A stretch of DNA of 64,000 nucleotides from SIG351 sp045627045. GTDB taxonomy: Bacteria; Bacillota; Clostridia; HGM11327. Location of the stretch: assembly GCA_045627045.1 (NCBI GenBank), contig JAZQMY010000033.1:1-64000 (forward strand). Reading direction: 5' to 3'. Below are positions 42,103 to 53,300 of the stretch, in pieces. Under the pieces are notes generated by a model. That model was not told where the DNA came from, ran no database searches, and saw only the letters and a list, made by a program, of their open reading frames with translations. How positions within the stretch are numbered: the first letter of the stretch is position 1; each line of letters begins with the position of its first letter. A program made the translations under genes and the position numbers.

Positions 42103-43902
42103 TTAAGCGAAAAGATCAACGAATGAGAATGTTCTGCAGTCGACAAGACCTCTGTTTGTAAGTCTCAGCTCTGGCAGACACGCAAGCGGAACGATTGCCA
42201 TTGTCATGTAGGGGGAGTTGATAACACAGCCCATTTCCTTCCATGCATCGTCAAGCTTTTTAACGAGTGCAGCCATTTCTTCTACAGATGAGTCATTCAT
42301 GAGGCCCGCTATCGGAAGCGGAACTACTGCAAGCACCTTTCCGTTGGCAACTGCGCAAAGACCGCCGCCGCATTCGATGAGAGTGTTTGCGGCAAGAGCC
42401 ATATCCTCATCATTTGTTCCTGCAACAAGAAGATTATGGGCATCGTGAGCGACTGTCTGTGCCATTGCGCCCTTCCTGAAGCCGAAACCCTTGATGAAGC
42501 CGAAGCCCTTTGTGCCTGTTTCGTGGTGACGCTCGATTACTGCCATTTTCATGACGTCTTTTTCTGTATCTGCTTCAACAAAGCCGTTTTTAACGTCAAG
42601 CTCTTCAAAACGCTCATATGTACCAACTCTGTTCGGGATGATTTCGATCACTCTTGTCTTCACTGTCTTTGCAGCGGCATCGGGAGCGGCAATTCTGAAG
42701 CTTTCCGCAGTGATCTTTCCCTTGACGTGCATTGTGTTGCATACGCTTTCGGGGAAAGTATAAGGCTTGAGCTCAACTGTCATCTTGCCGTCTTCGGCAA
42801 CCAAATCACCGTCGATGATCGTCCTTGTGATCCTGATATCGTTCAGATCTTCAAAGAATACGATATCTGCACATTTTCCCGGAGTGATGCTTCCCATCTC
42901 ATGCTCCATGCGGAAGCAGGAAGCTGTGTTGATCGTAACGTACTGGATGGCCTTGATAGGATCCAGACCCTCCTTGATGGCACAGCGGACAATGTGGTCA
43001 AGGTGACCGTCATTTAAGAGTGTATCGGGATGAGTATCGTCGGAGATGAGGCAGGCATATCTGTCATCAATCTTGTTGTCAAGGATCGCACGGATGATAA
43101 CAGGCATATCGCGCCATGCACTGCCGAAACGCAAAAGCGCATACATTCCGCGGCGCATTTTCTCAAGAACGTCGATTGCTCTTGTGGATTCGTGACAACA
43201 TCTGACACCTGAAGCGATGTAAGCGTTGAGTGCGGCACCTGTTTCAGGAATAGAGAAATGACCTGTTATGATGTTGTCGGATTTGAGCGTTTCGGCAAGC
43301 TCTGCGTGAATGTTTTCCTCTGCGTTGATAACGTTCGGGAAGCTCATCATTTCGCCGAGACCCATAACTCCGTCCCATGACATCATTTCTTTTATTTCAG
43401 GTGCTTTTATTGATGCGCCTGTATCCTCAAAGCCTGCAACTGCCGGAACGCATGACGGAGCGCCTGCGATTGCCTTGAGAGGAGAACGCTTTGAATCCTC
43501 GATCATGACCTTGACGCCTTCAAGACCGCATACGTTGCAGATTTCGTGAGGATCCATAAATATTGTTGTTGTGCCGTGGGGAACAACTGCCTTGCAGTAT
43601 GCACCGACAGTCATCATGGATGATTCAACGTGAATGTGAGCATCCATAAATCCCGGCGCAATATACTGTCCGTTTGCTTCTATGACTTTTGTATTTTCAC
43701 CTATGCAGTGAGATGCATCGCCTACGAGTGCAATACGGCCTTCGGCGATTGCAACATCTATGCCTTCCTGAATTTCAGCTGTGCAGACGTTTACGAGACG
43801 TGCATTTTTTATTACTGTATCAGCCTTCTGAACGCCCATTGCAACATTTGCAAGAGTACGGGTAACTTCAAATAAAGGTTTTTTGCAGAATTTATTAAAC
43901 AT
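42103..43902 (-). CDS. ade: Adenine deaminase
   Basis: Amidohydrolase of 599 residues that converts adenine to hypoxanthine in purine salvage. The metal site starts with APGFMDAHIHVESSMM (HxH near 89-91). MDPHEICNVCG, GLGEMMSFP, ITGHFS and SDDTHPDTL follow as in AdeC. The second half is the ade-specific domain with HDAHNLLVAGTNDEDMALAAN and the GGGLCAVANGKV block. Length and motif order match the family. No purine riboswitch or clear promoter was found in the 86-bp gap behind lysS, where a terminator stands. Confidence 0.95.
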   Translation of the reverse strand: MFNKFCKKPLFEVTRTLANVAMGVQKADTVIKNARLVNVCTAEIQEGIDVAIAEGRIALVGDASHCIGENTKVIEANGQYIAPGFMDAHIHVESSMMTVGAYCKAVVPHGTTTIFMDPHEICNVCGLEGVKVMIEDSKRSPLKAIAGAPSCVPAVAGFEDTGASIKAPEIKEMMSWDGVMGLGEMMSFPNVINAEENIHAELAETLKSDNIITGHFSIPETGAALNAYIASGVRCCHESTRAIDVLEKMRRGMYALLRFGSAWRDMPVIIRAILDNKIDDRYACLISDDTHPDTLLNDGHLDHIVRCAIKEGLDPIKAIQYVTINTASCFRMEHEMGSITPGKCADIVFFEDLNDIRITRTIIDGDLVAEDGKMTVELKPYTFPESVCNTMHVKGKITAESFRIAAPDAAAKTVKTRVIEIIPNRVGTYERFEELDVKNGFVEADTEKDVMKMAVIERHHETGTKGFGFIKGFGFRKGAMAQTVAHDAHNLLVAGTNDEDMALAANTLIECGGGLCAVANGKVLAVVPLPIAGLMNDSSVEEMAALVKKLDDAWKEMGCVINSPYMTMAIVPLACLPELRLTNRGLVDCRTFSFVDLFA

Positions 43903-43935
43903 GGTTTTTGTTCCTTTGAATTATTTCGTTATTAT

Positions 43936-43966
43936 TGAAAAACTGACTGCAAAAGCAATCAGTTTT
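43936..43966 (-). terminator. Terminator of lysS
   Basis: aaaactgattgc pairs with gcagtcagttttt on the minus strand, followed by a T-rich tract. Confidence 0.75.
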
Positions 43967-43988
43967 ATTGTTTGTTGTTATGGAATTA

Positions 43989-45917
43989 TCAATAGAGCTT
44001 TGCGCCTGCAGGAATGTGGTTATCAACCATAAGCAGGTGAAGCTTTTCTTCACCTTCCTCTGTGTGGATCGCAGAGAGGAGCATACCGCATGATTCGATG
44101 CCCATCATTGCTCTGGGTGGTAGGTTCGTGATGGCGATAAGCGTCTTACCAACCAGCTCTTCGGGTTCATAGAAAGCATGAATTCCGCTGAGGATCGTAC
44201 GATCTGTGCCTGTGCCGTCATCAAGAGTGAAGCGGAGAAGCTTCTTTGACTTCGGAACTGCTTCGCAAGCCTTGACCTTTACTGCACGGAAGTCGGACTT
44301 TGAGAATGTATCAAAATCAACGAAATCAGCAAACAAAGGCTCAATTTCAACCTTGGAGAAGTCAATTGGAGCTTCTTCAACAGGAGCAGCCTTTTCAGCA
44401 ACAGGAGCTTCTGCCTTTTCGGGCTTTGCCTGTGTATCGATAGGCTTCATTGTCGGGAAGAGGATCACGTCTCTGATAGTTGCCGAGTCTGTGAAGAGCA
44501 TAGCAAGTCTGTCAATGCCGAGTCCCATACCACCCGTCGGCGGCATACCAACTTCGAGAGCTTCTACGAAGTCTTCGTCCATCATCTGGGCTTCTTCGTC
44601 GCCGTTTGCACGCTTGATAGCCTGAGCCATGAAACGCTCCTTCTGGTCGAGAGGATCGTTAAGCTCGGAGAATGCGTTTGCGTACTCTCTGCCTGTCATG
44701 AAAAGCTCGAATCTGTAAGTAAGTCTCGGATCTTCCTTGCTCTTCTTTGCAAGAGGAGATACCTCGATAGGATGATCTGTAATGAATGTAGGCTGGATAA
44801 GTTGATCTTCTACCTTCTCATCGAAAGCGAGTGAGAGAGCTTCGCCCCATGTGGGATTTCCTTCAACGGGAATGCCTGCGGCCCTGAGTGCGGCTGCTGC
44901 TTCTTCGCCTGTTGTGAATGAATCGAAGTCGATGCCTGCATATTCTCTTACGGACTCGATCATTGTCATTCTGCGGAAGTTTGAAAGATCAATTTCAACG
45001 CCCTGGTAGTTGAGTACCGTTCTTCCGAGAATCTTTTCGGCACTTTCACGGATAAGTCTTTCCGTGATGTCCATCATATCGTGGTAGTCAGCGAAAGCCT
45101 CGTACATTTCGATCGTGGTGAATTCAGGATTGTGCTTTGTATCCATACCTTCATTTCTGAAGATTCTGCCGATTTCGTAAACCTTGTTGAAGCCGCCTAC
45201 GATAAGTCTCTTGAGGTGGAGCTCCGTTGCGATACGGAGATACATATCAATGTCGAGTGTGTTGTGATGCGTGATGAACGGACGTGCTGTTGCGCCGCCT
45301 GCAGATGTCTGCAAAACAGGAGTTTCAACTTCAAGGAAGCCCTGCTCATCAAGAATTCTTCTGAAAGAGCTGATGATAGCTGAACGGATACGGAAAGTAT
45401 CACGAACCTGCGGGTTTACGATGAGGTCGATGTATCTCTGACGGTAACGTGTGTCAACATCCTTGAGACCGTGCCACTTTTCAGGAAGAGGACGGAGCGA
45501 CTTTGAGAGAAGAACGATCTTTGAAGCTTTTACCGATACCTCACCGCTCTTTGTCTTGAAGACTTCGCCTGTGATGCCGAGGATATCGCCTCTGTCATAT
45601 GTCTTGAAGGCGGCATAATCTTCTGCACCGAGTGAATCAACTGAAACGTATGCCTGGATCATGGCAGTATCGTCCATAACATGAGCAAAGCTTGCCTTGC
45701 CCATAATTCTCTTGCTCATCATTCTGCCGGCAATTACAACTTCCTTGCCCTCGAATGAATCATAGTTTTCTGCAATTTCCTTTGCGCTTGCCGTGGGGGA
45801 GAACTTTGTAATCTGATAAGGATTCTTGCCTTCCTCCGTGAGCTTTGCAAGCTTTTCACGGCGAACCTTCATTTCGCCGTTGAGGTCTATAACATTTTCT
45901 TCTGTGTTATCAGCCAT
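43989..45917 (-). CDS. lysS: Lysyl-tRNA synthetase fused to a C-terminal tRNA-binding domain
   Basis: Class IIb LysRS with extra C-terminus, 642 residues in all; ordinary bacterial LysRS is about 490-500. The OB-fold anticodon domain covers about 50-160 and the catalytic core about 165-500 (FRNEGMDTKHNPEFTTIEMY is motif 2, GMGLGIDRLAML is motif 3). An Ala/Pro/Glu linker (about 505-530) leads to residues 535-642, which carry FSKSDFRAVKVKACEAVPKSKKLLRFTLDDG and NLPPRAMMGIESCGMLLSA. That is the Trbp111/EMAP-II tRNA-binding fold usually found at the end of MetRS. It lies 24 bp downstream of greA in one operon. Confidence 0.95.
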   Translation of the reverse strand: MADNTEENVIDLNGEMKVRREKLAKLTEEGKNPYQITKFSPTASAKEIAENYDSFEGKEVVIAGRMMSKRIMGKASFAHVMDDTAMIQAYVSVDSLGAEDYAAFKTYDRGDILGITGEVFKTKSGEVSVKASKIVLLSKSLRPLPEKWHGLKDVDTRYRQRYIDLIVNPQVRDTFRIRSAIISSFRRILDEQGFLEVETPVLQTSAGGATARPFITHHNTLDIDMYLRIATELHLKRLIVGGFNKVYEIGRIFRNEGMDTKHNPEFTTIEMYEAFADYHDMMDITERLIRESAEKILGRTVLNYQGVEIDLSNFRRMTMIESVREYAGIDFDSFTTGEEAAAALRAAGIPVEGNPTWGEALSLAFDEKVEDQLIQPTFITDHPIEVSPLAKKSKEDPRLTYRFELFMTGREYANAFSELNDPLDQKERFMAQAIKRANGDEEAQMMDEDFVEALEVGMPPTGGMGLGIDRLAMLFTDSATIRDVILFPTMKPIDTQAKPEKAEAPVAEKAAPVEEAPIDFSKVEIEPLFADFVDFDTFSKSDFRAVKVKACEAVPKSKKLLRFTLDDGTGTDRTILSGIHAFYEPEELVGKTLIAITNLPPRAMMGIESCGMLLSAIHTEEGEEKLHLLMVDNHIPAGAKLY

Positions 45918-45941
45918 TTTTTATATATTCCTCTCTGGTTA

Positions 45942-46424
45942 TTATCTGTGGATCTCGATTATTCTGAATTCAATCTCACCGTCAGGTATCTCGACCTTGA
46001 ATCTGTCGCCGACCTTCTTGTGCATGAAAGCTGAGCCGATAGGTGAGTTGCTGGAGATTTTGTTGGAATCGGGATCAAATTCTGTTGAACCTACGAGCTG
46101 GTACTCATCTTCGCAGTCCATATCGTAGTCATATACCTTTACGAATGAGCCGATGTTAACTGAGTCATCGTTAAGGGAAGCTTCATCAATGATTTCAGCT
46201 TCCTTGAGGAGCTTTTCTATACGGACGATTTCACCCTCCGTGAAAGCCTGCTCTTTCTTTGCTTCGTCATATTCTGCGTTCTCGGACAAGTCACCGAAGC
46301 TTCTTGCGAGCTTGATCTTTTCGGCAATTTCTTTTCTGCCTGTTGTTTTCATTTCATCGAGCTGAGCTTTGAGCTTGTCATACTCGGCTTGCGTGAGACG
46401 CTGCGTCTGCTGTTCTTCTTCCAT
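45942..46424 (-). CDS. greA: Transcription elongation factor GreA
   Basis: GreA of 160 residues rescues arrested RNA polymerase by stimulating transcript cleavage. The N-terminal coiled coil has the acidic-tip motif DLSENAEYDEAKKEQAF, and the C-terminal FKBP-like domain ends EIPDGEIEFRIIEI with SPIGSAFMHKKVGD. The ATG at 46424 is preferred over one at 46466 because it gives the usual family length and has AAAGGA upstream. First gene of the greA-lysS operon. Confidence 0.96.
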   Translation of the reverse strand: MEEEQQTQRLTQAEYDKLKAQLDEMKTTGRKEIAEKIKLARSFGDLSENAEYDEAKKEQAFTEGEIVRIEKLLKEAEIIDEASLNDDSVNIGSFVKVYDYDMDCEDEYQLVGSTEFDPDSNKISSNSPIGSAFMHKKVGDRFKVEIPDGEIEFRIIEIHR

Positions 46425-46548
46425 AATTTGACCGTTCCTTTCTGCCTGACCTTTCCGGGGAGGCACGGCGATTTACGCCGATATATATTGATTTGATTAT
46501 TCACGGATTGTTTACAGGGCGATGCCGCTACCTGTAGTGATATACTTT

Positions 46549-46577
46549 ATTATACACCAAAAAAGCGGATTTGTCAA
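46549..46577 (-). promoter_or_regulatory. Promoter of greA-lysS
   Basis: On the minus strand TTGACA (46577-46572), 17 bp, TATAAT (46554-46549). It leaves a leader of about 120 bases before greA containing a small ggcgatttacgcc hairpin near 46467-46479. Confidence 0.88.
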
Positions 46578-46724
46578 CTAAAAAAGACAGGCAAAGGATT
46601 GGGACGAATGAAGTGAAATGACAATGTTCGGATTGATCCCGGAAGCTGTTTCAAACAGATAAAAACCATGAAACGGAGCAGGGGTAAAGCTGATTTTACA
46701 AAAATGCGGTAAATAATAAAAAAA
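46578..46724. other. Gene-free spacer between divergent promoters
   Basis: The whole gene-free stretch runs from 46425 to 46789. Outside the two promoters and the greA leader I see no gene, clear hairpin or repeat in this central part. Confidence 0.5.
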
Positions 46725-46752
46725 TTGACTTTTATGGAAAAAGTGTTATAAT
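46725..46752 (+). promoter_or_regulatory. Promoter of the first leucine-rich lipoprotein gene
   Basis: TTGACT (46725-46730), 16 bp, TATAAT (46747-46752). Confidence 0.75.
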
Positions 46753-46789
46753 TAAAGTAATATATATTATTTGAAGGAATCTTGATGGT

Positions 46790-49700
46790 ATGAAAAAAAT
46801 CGCTTTATTTCTGACTGTGCTCTCGTGTATTTTTATCCTGTGCGCCTGCGGAGACCTGTGCGCTGAAGGACACACGGAGGTTATTGACCCGGCCAAGGAG
46901 GCTACCTGCTCTGAAACAGGGCTTACGGAGGGCAGACACTGCTCGGTCTGCGGAATGGTGCTTGTAAAGCAGAAACCTCTGCCAAGGAAGGAGCATATCG
47001 AAGTGACGGATGCTGCTGTTCCTCCAACCTGCGAGGAAAAAGGCCTATCAGAGGGCAGCCATTGCTCGGTCTGCGGAAAGGTCATTGTAAAGCAGAGAGA
47101 AGTAAAGGCAACTGGACATACGGTTGTGAAGGATTCAAAGATCGAGGCGACGTGTACAGAAGAGGGGCTTTCCGAAGGCAGTCATTGCTCTGTCTGCGGC
47201 AAAGTCATAGTCAGCAGGGAGCCTGTACCTAAAAAAACACATACTGCAAGCGTCAGAAAAAGAACGAAACCTACCTGTACCGAAGACGGAAGAACGGAGG
47301 AAAAATATTGTTCTGTATGCGGAGTAATCATAGAGCCCGGAGAAGTCATTTCTGCGCTGGGACATAAGCCCGTAACGGATTCCGGAACGGAGCCGGACTG
47401 CATGAATGAAGGACTTTCCGAAGGCACCCATTGCACAGTCTGCGGCGAGGTGATAGTAAAGCAGGAAAAGATACCAGCAAGAGGGCATATATATTCGGAG
47501 GAATGGACGGTTGACAGTCCTGCAACCGATACAGATAACGGAGTAATGTCGCATCACTGCCTGTACTGCGACAGCAGGGCAGACGTGAGACCGGTAAGAA
47601 CGGAATGGTCATACGGTCTTAGCTACAAGGTGAACGGAGACAAGAAGACCTGTATTATTACGGGAATAGGCTCATGCGAGGATTCGTATATAAAGATACC
47701 GAGTGAACTCGACGGATACACTGTGACTGCAATAGAGAAGAACGCATTCATGGGACTCTGGGGCATATACGGAATAGAAATACCGAATACCGTCATAAGG
47801 ATAGGTGAAAGAGCCTTCTATAACAATTTCGACCTAAAAGAGATAAACATACCGGAAAGCGTCAGGAATATAGGACAGGAGATACTGTTCGGCGACTACA
47901 GGCTTGAGACGGTATATTTTGATTCGCAGTTCGAAAGAGAATACCGCAATAATTATGATTTCTTCGGAAACAGGACAGTCAAAAAAATAGTATTCAACGG
48001 GCCTGAAGTACCTGCCGGTATCTGTTATAACTGCACTTCGTTACAGGAAGCCGTTATAGGTGATAATGTAAAGAAAATAGGTGTCTCCGCTTTCTGCGGT
48101 TCGGGACTCGTTAAATTTTCATCCGGAAATAATGTCGAGGTCATCGGCGGCTGTGCTTTTTCAGAATGCATATACCTTACAGAAGTGGCACTCAATGAGG
48201 GGCTGAAGGAACTGAATAATGCTGCGTTTCAGGATTGCAAGGCACTGAAGAGCATAGAGATACCTGAAAGCGTAACTTATATCGGCTCCAGTATGTTCCG
48301 GTATTGCAGCAGTCTTGAAAGTCTCGTCTTTCCAAAGAACTTAAAAACGCTCGTCACGGATTATATGTGCTTTAAATGTGCAAGCCTCAAGTCAATAGAA
48401 ATACCGGATTTTGTTACGGACATAGGCGAGAAAGCCTTTGAAGGCTGCAAGGGACTTCTTTATATAAAATATCCGAAAAACCTTAAAACCGTTGACAAGA
48501 CGGCGTTCAGCGGTTGCACCAATGTTACTTCGGTCACATTTCCTTACGGAATTACAGTTGTTCCCGAACGACTGTGTTACGGAATGAAAAATCTGACGGA
48601 GGCAGAGCTGCCATCCACGGTCACGAGCATCGGAAAGGAGGCTTTCAGCTTCAGCGGTCTGAAAAAAGTCAATATTCCGGATCTTGTAACGACCATCTCT
48701 GACAGGGCTTTTGAAGATACCCTGATAGAAGAGATCAATTTACCGAACAGGATAAGCTCCATCGGAGAATACGCTTTTTCAAACACAAATATCCGTTCTG
48801 TCGTGATCAACAAGAATATCAAGTCTGTGGGCAATTATGCGTTTTACAAATGCGATCTTCTTGAAAAAATAGAGGTCCGGTCATCCGGTACCGTTATGGG
48901 ACAGAACGTGTTCAAGGACTGCAACAAAATCAGGGAGTATACTTTTCCTGAAGGAGTGACTGAAATTCCGTCAATGTTTTCCGGCTGTACCAGTCTTGAG
49001 AGGGTGGTTCTGCCTTCAAGTGCAAAAAGTATAGCGGCAGAAGCATTCTCCGGTTGTATTAATCTGAAAGAGATCAATATTCCCGAAGGCGTAGAGACAA
49101 TAGGCTACTCTGTTTTTTCAGGCTGCTACAGCATAGAAAAACTTATTTTGCCAAAAAGCTTAAGATCCATAGAGAGAGCTTTTAAAGAATGTGGACTGAG
49201 CATGATATGGTATTGCGGCACATACGAAGACTGGAAAAAGGTCAATAGTATTTTCCCTTATGATGAACGCTACAAGGGCGTGATCTGCTGTACTGACCTG
49301 ATAATTGATTTCAACGGGAAAACTTACGGCAATAACGGTCCGGATGCGATGTTTGCCACTACTCCGAACGGAAACGGAACGGTGAAGATCACGAGGATAA
49401 TCTATAATAAATCAAAGGATGTGGTGATACCGTCATATATTGACGGGAAAAAGGTTACGGAGATAGGCAGAAATTATGCGGTGTCCGAGGATGACATATT
49501 TGATCCTTTCATGGAATGTGTTATACTCGGACAAAAGGATATTACGAGCATCACCATTCCCGCAACGGTAACAAGGATTAATTCGTTGCCTTTCTTTGAC
49601 TGCGGAAATGCCGTAATTTATTATGAAGGAACCGCAAATGAATGGCTTGCAGTCATTACTGAGACACCGCTTATAGGTAAGAGGTGGTTTTCAGATTATG

Positions 49701-50224
49701 ATCGTTATTATGGCGAGTCAATGTTCCAGTCCGAAGCTGTTTACTGTTCTGACGGTATTGTGATATCAAAGACGGGAGATATTTATCCGCTTGAAGACGG
49801 TGATAAGGCTTTTTATGCAACGCAGACACATTCAGACGGTACTGTCTCGATAACTGACTTCCTATATTCGAAAAATCCCGATATTGTAATACCGGATAAA
49901 GTGGACGGAATGCCTGTAACGGTGATAGAAGATTCTGCTTTTGCTTTGGCTACCGGAATCCTTCGGGAAGAATTGAATGATGCAGTGGATGAAGGCTATG
50001 ACAGAAGAAGTCTTATCACATCGGTCACCATTCCGAAGAGCATCAGGAAAATCAAACACTATGCGTTCCGGTATTGCAGTTTTCTTAAGGATATTTACTA
50101 TGAGGGGACAATTGAAGAGTGGGGAAAAATAACAAAGGAAGAGCTCTGGTTTTCAGACAGCAAATACGGTACTGTTTTGGTGCATTGCACTGATGGTGAT
50201 ACAGAACAAAAATATTCTGGTTGA
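46790..50224 (+). CDS. BspA-like leucine-rich-repeat lipoprotein with CxxC repeats (copy 1)
   Basis: Surface lipoprotein of 1144 residues; the leader ends LCAC with anchor Cys20. Residues 25-265 hold five repeats of about 41 residues, each with a Thr-Cys and then HCSVCG or a close variant, plus one degenerate sixth. A long array of BspA/TpLRR-type repeats follows (NTVIRIGERAFYNNFDLKEINIPES pattern, about 23 residues each) to about 800. Two modules with YYEGT-type ends (IYYEGTANEWLAV, IYYEGTIEEWGKI) then repeat the theme. BspA-like proteins bind host matrix or partner bacteria; which ligand applies here is unknown. A paralogue follows directly. Confidence 0.88.
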   Translation: MKKIALFLTVLSCIFILCACGDLCAEGHTEVIDPAKEATCSETGLTEGRHCSVCGMVLVKQKPLPRKEHIEVTDAAVPPTCEEKGLSEGSHCSVCGKVIVKQREVKATGHTVVKDSKIEATCTEEGLSEGSHCSVCGKVIVSREPVPKKTHTASVRKRTKPTCTEDGRTEEKYCSVCGVIIEPGEVISALGHKPVTDSGTEPDCMNEGLSEGTHCTVCGEVIVKQEKIPARGHIYSEEWTVDSPATDTDNGVMSHHCLYCDSRADVRPVRTEWSYGLSYKVNGDKKTCIITGIGSCEDSYIKIPSELDGYTVTAIEKNAFMGLWGIYGIEIPNTVIRIGERAFYNNFDLKEINIPESVRNIGQEILFGDYRLETVYFDSQFEREYRNNYDFFGNRTVKKIVFNGPEVPAGICYNCTSLQEAVIGDNVKKIGVSAFCGSGLVKFSSGNNVEVIGGCAFSECIYLTEVALNEGLKELNNAAFQDCKALKSIEIPESVTYIGSSMFRYCSSLESLVFPKNLKTLVTDYMCFKCASLKSIEIPDFVTDIGEKAFEGCKGLLYIKYPKNLKTVDKTAFSGCTNVTSVTFPYGITVVPERLCYGMKNLTEAELPSTVTSIGKEAFSFSGLKKVNIPDLVTTISDRAFEDTLIEEINLPNRISSIGEYAFSNTNIRSVVINKNIKSVGNYAFYKCDLLEKIEVRSSGTVMGQNVFKDCNKIREYTFPEGVTEIPSMFSGCTSLERVVLPSSAKSIAAEAFSGCINLKEINIPEGVETIGYSVFSGCYSIEKLILPKSLRSIERAFKECGLSMIWYCGTYEDWKKVNSIFPYDERYKGVICCTDLIIDFNGKTYGNNGPDAMFATTPNGNGTVKITRIIYNKSKDVVIPSYIDGKKVTEIGRNYAVSEDDIFDPFMECVILGQKDITSITIPATVTRINSLPFFDCGNAVIYYEGTANEWLAVITETPLIGKRWFSDYDRYYGESMFQSEAVYCSDGIVISKTGDIYPLEDGDKAFYATQTHSDGTVSITDFLYSKNPDIVIPDKVDGMPVTVIEDSAFALATGILREELNDAVDEGYDRRSLITSVTIPKSIRKIKHYAFRYCSFLKDIYYEGTIEEWGKITKEELWFSDSKYGTVLVHCTDGDTEQKYSG

Positions 50225-50286
50225 AGCAATTTATTGAACGATATCAGGATGGAAAAATAATACCCCTGAAACGGACTAAAAACGTA

Positions 50287-50315
50287 TTGACTTTTTTGAA
50301 CTGATACTGTATAAT
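50287..50315 (+). promoter_or_regulatory. Promoter of the second leucine-rich lipoprotein gene
   Basis: TTGACT (50287-50292), 17 bp, TATAAT (50310-50315). Confidence 0.78.
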
Positions 50316-50347
50316 CAAATCACATGAAAAAAAGGAGAAAACACCAA

Positions 50348-53300
50348 ATGAAGAAAACGATAATTGCAGTGCTGATTGTTATACTGGCACTACTGATGCT
50401 TACTGCCTGCGGTGCAGAGTGCAAGAACGGTCACACCGAAGTGATCGACCCGGGCAAGGAAGCGACTTGCAAAGAAACAGGACTCACCGAGGGCAAGCAT
50501 TGCTCCGTCTGCGGAGAGATTCTTGTGAAGCAGGAAGAAATACCGACAAAGAGCCACACGGAAGAAATTGACTCCGGCAGGGAAGCAACCTGCAAAGACG
50601 TTGGCCTTACTGAGGGCAAGCATTGCTCCGTCTGCGGAGAGATTCTTGTGAAGCAGGAGGAAATACCGACAAAGAGCCACACGGAAGAAACAGATGCCGG
50701 AAGAGATGCGACCTGCAAAGAGACGGGTCTCACCGAGGGCAAGCATTGCTCCGTCTGCGGAGAGATCCTTGTGAAGCAGGAGGAAATACCGACAAAGAGC
50801 CATACGGAAGAAATCGATGCCGGCAGGGAAGCAACCTGCACGGATGCCGGACTTACCGAGGGCAAGCATTGTTCCGTCTGCGGAGAAGTGATCGTTATTC
50901 AGGAGGAAATCCCTGCAGCAGGCCATACAGAAGAAATAGATGCCGGCAAGGAAGCTACCTGCACAGAGGATGGACTTACGGAAGGCGTACATTGCTCTGT
51001 CTGCGGAGAAGTGCTGGTTGAGCAGACGGTTATTCCTGCGGAACACTCTTTCCCTGACGATTGGATAATAGAAGTTCAGCCGACAAAGACAGAGGCAGGA
51101 AGGAAGTATCATCAGTGCATTTTGTGCGGAGAGAAGTTTGATATCACTGAAATCCCGGCAACAGGATCCGAGGGACTCGGATACGATGTAAACTCTGACG
51201 GAGAAACCTGTGTGATTGTTTCAGTTGCTGAATGCACTGATAAAGACGTTATTATCCCGGCATATATTGACGGATACAAGGTCGTTGCCATCGGCAGAGA
51301 AGCCTTCAACCGCAGTGATATCGAAAGCGTTGTCATTCCCGATACCGTAACAAGAATCTATGATTATGCTTTCAAGGACTGCGCAAGTTTGAGGAGCGTG
51401 ATAATTCCCGACAGCGTAACAAAGCTCGGAGAAAGCGTCTTCTATGCATGCACAAGCCTTACTGACATTACACTTTCAGGCTCTCTTACCGAATTGGAAA
51501 GATATCTTTTCACGGGTTGCAGCGCTCTTGAAAAAATAACGATTCCCGAGGGAATAACAAAGATATGCGACGATGTATTCTTCGGAGCTGAAAAGCTTTC
51601 AGATATAACATTGCCTGACAGCCTGACGGAAATCGGCAGCTATGTGTTTACAAACTGCGAGAGCCTTGTAACAATAGACTTGCCTGACAACCTGACAAAA
51701 TTGGGCGACCACGCATTCGAAAACTGTTCAAACCTCAAAGAGATTTCAATTCCTGAGGGAATAACGGAAATCCTCCCTTATACTTTCATTGTGTGCAGGA
51801 AGCTTGAATACGTTTATCTGCCTGACACCGTAACAGTAATAGGAAGCTATGCATTCCGCGACTGTTACAGCCTCACAACGATTGATCTGCCGGAGAACCT
51901 TACAATAATCGATGTAGCTTCATTTGCCAACTGCACAGGACTTACAGGCGTAAAGATTCCGAGCGGAGTACAGCGCATTGGGGATTCTGCTTTCCATTCC
52001 TGCGAAAGCATGACAGAGCTTACAATTTCTGAAGGCGTAGAGATAATTGCAAATTCAGCTTTCTCTTATTGTAAGTCATTGACGAATATTATTTTGCCGG
52101 AAAGCATTACGGAATTGGAAGATTACGCATTCTTTGACTGCGAAAATCTGACAAATATCGATCTCCCGGATAGCATGAAAAGAATAGGCGTATATGCTTT
52201 GTCGAACTGCTCAAAGATTACAAATATAATTATTCCAAACGGCATAAAAGAAATCGAAAACGGCACATTTGCATATGATACAAGCCTTGTCAGTGTAATG
52301 ATCCCTGATTCTGTTGAAAGCATAGGCTTTTCGGCATTTTCCAATTGCGTAAGTCTTACAGAAGTAACGATCCCGGATGGAACAAAGATTATCGGTGATG
52401 ATTCATTTGCTTACTGTAACAGCCTCAACAAAGTATATTTGCCCGATACTGTGGAAGAAATCGGTTCATACGCATTCTTCCGCTGCGAGAGCCTTACTGA
52501 CATCAGAATGCCTGAAAGTATCAACAACATTGAAGAAAATGCATTCTCATACTGCACAATGCTTGAGAACATCACTATCCCGAGTGGATTGACAAGTATC
52601 AGCTCCAACTTATTTGCTTATTGCGACAATCTTATAAGCGCAAAAATACCGGATACGGTTACGACTATAGGAGACGGAGCGTTCAAGTATTGCTATGGCT
52701 TGACTGAAGTATCAATTCCTGCCGGAGTAACTGAAATAGGGAGAGATGCTTTTTACAGCTGCTATGCACTAGAGAGCATAACATTGCCCGAAAGTCTGAC
52801 CTCAATCGGAGAAGATGCCCTCGGCAACTGCCGGAAGCTCGAGAGCATTACGATTCCTGCGGGCGTGACAGAATTGCCCGGATACTTGTTTTATGACTGC
52901 AAGAATATCAAGGAAATAGTTTTGCCTGAGGGTATTACAAGCATAGAAGAATATATGTTTGCTTACTGTTCAGAACTAGAGAGGGTCGTTTTGCCGTCAA
53001 CAGTAACGAGCATAGGTGAAAATGCATTCAATTGTTGCTCGAAACTGAAAGAAATAAACTTGCCTGACGGTTTGACAACAATTGGCGAAGGCGCATTTTA
53101 TACCTGCTCAAGCCTTGAAAATCTTGTTATCCCGGAGAGCGTTTTTGAAATAGGCGCGAAAGCCTTCGAATACTGTGTAAATCTCACGAAAATAAAAATT
53201 CCTGCAGGTGTAACCGAAATCAAACCGAATACTATCAATTATTGCACAAATCTGACTGAAGTAGAAATTTCGGAAGGTGTTCAGAAAATCGGAGATTTTG

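Noticed and set aside
42436..43017. Plus-strand reading frame of 193 codons opposite adenine deaminase
   Set aside because: Antisense shadow of a well-conserved gene; no start signals.
43903..43988. Purine riboswitch in front of adenine deaminase
   Set aside because: The 86-bp gap holds only the lysS terminator and a ribosome site; no three-way-junction sequence is visible.
50432..51046. Tandem 123-bp repeats as a CRISPR or mobile repeat
   Set aside because: They are in-frame protein repeats without spacers or transposase.
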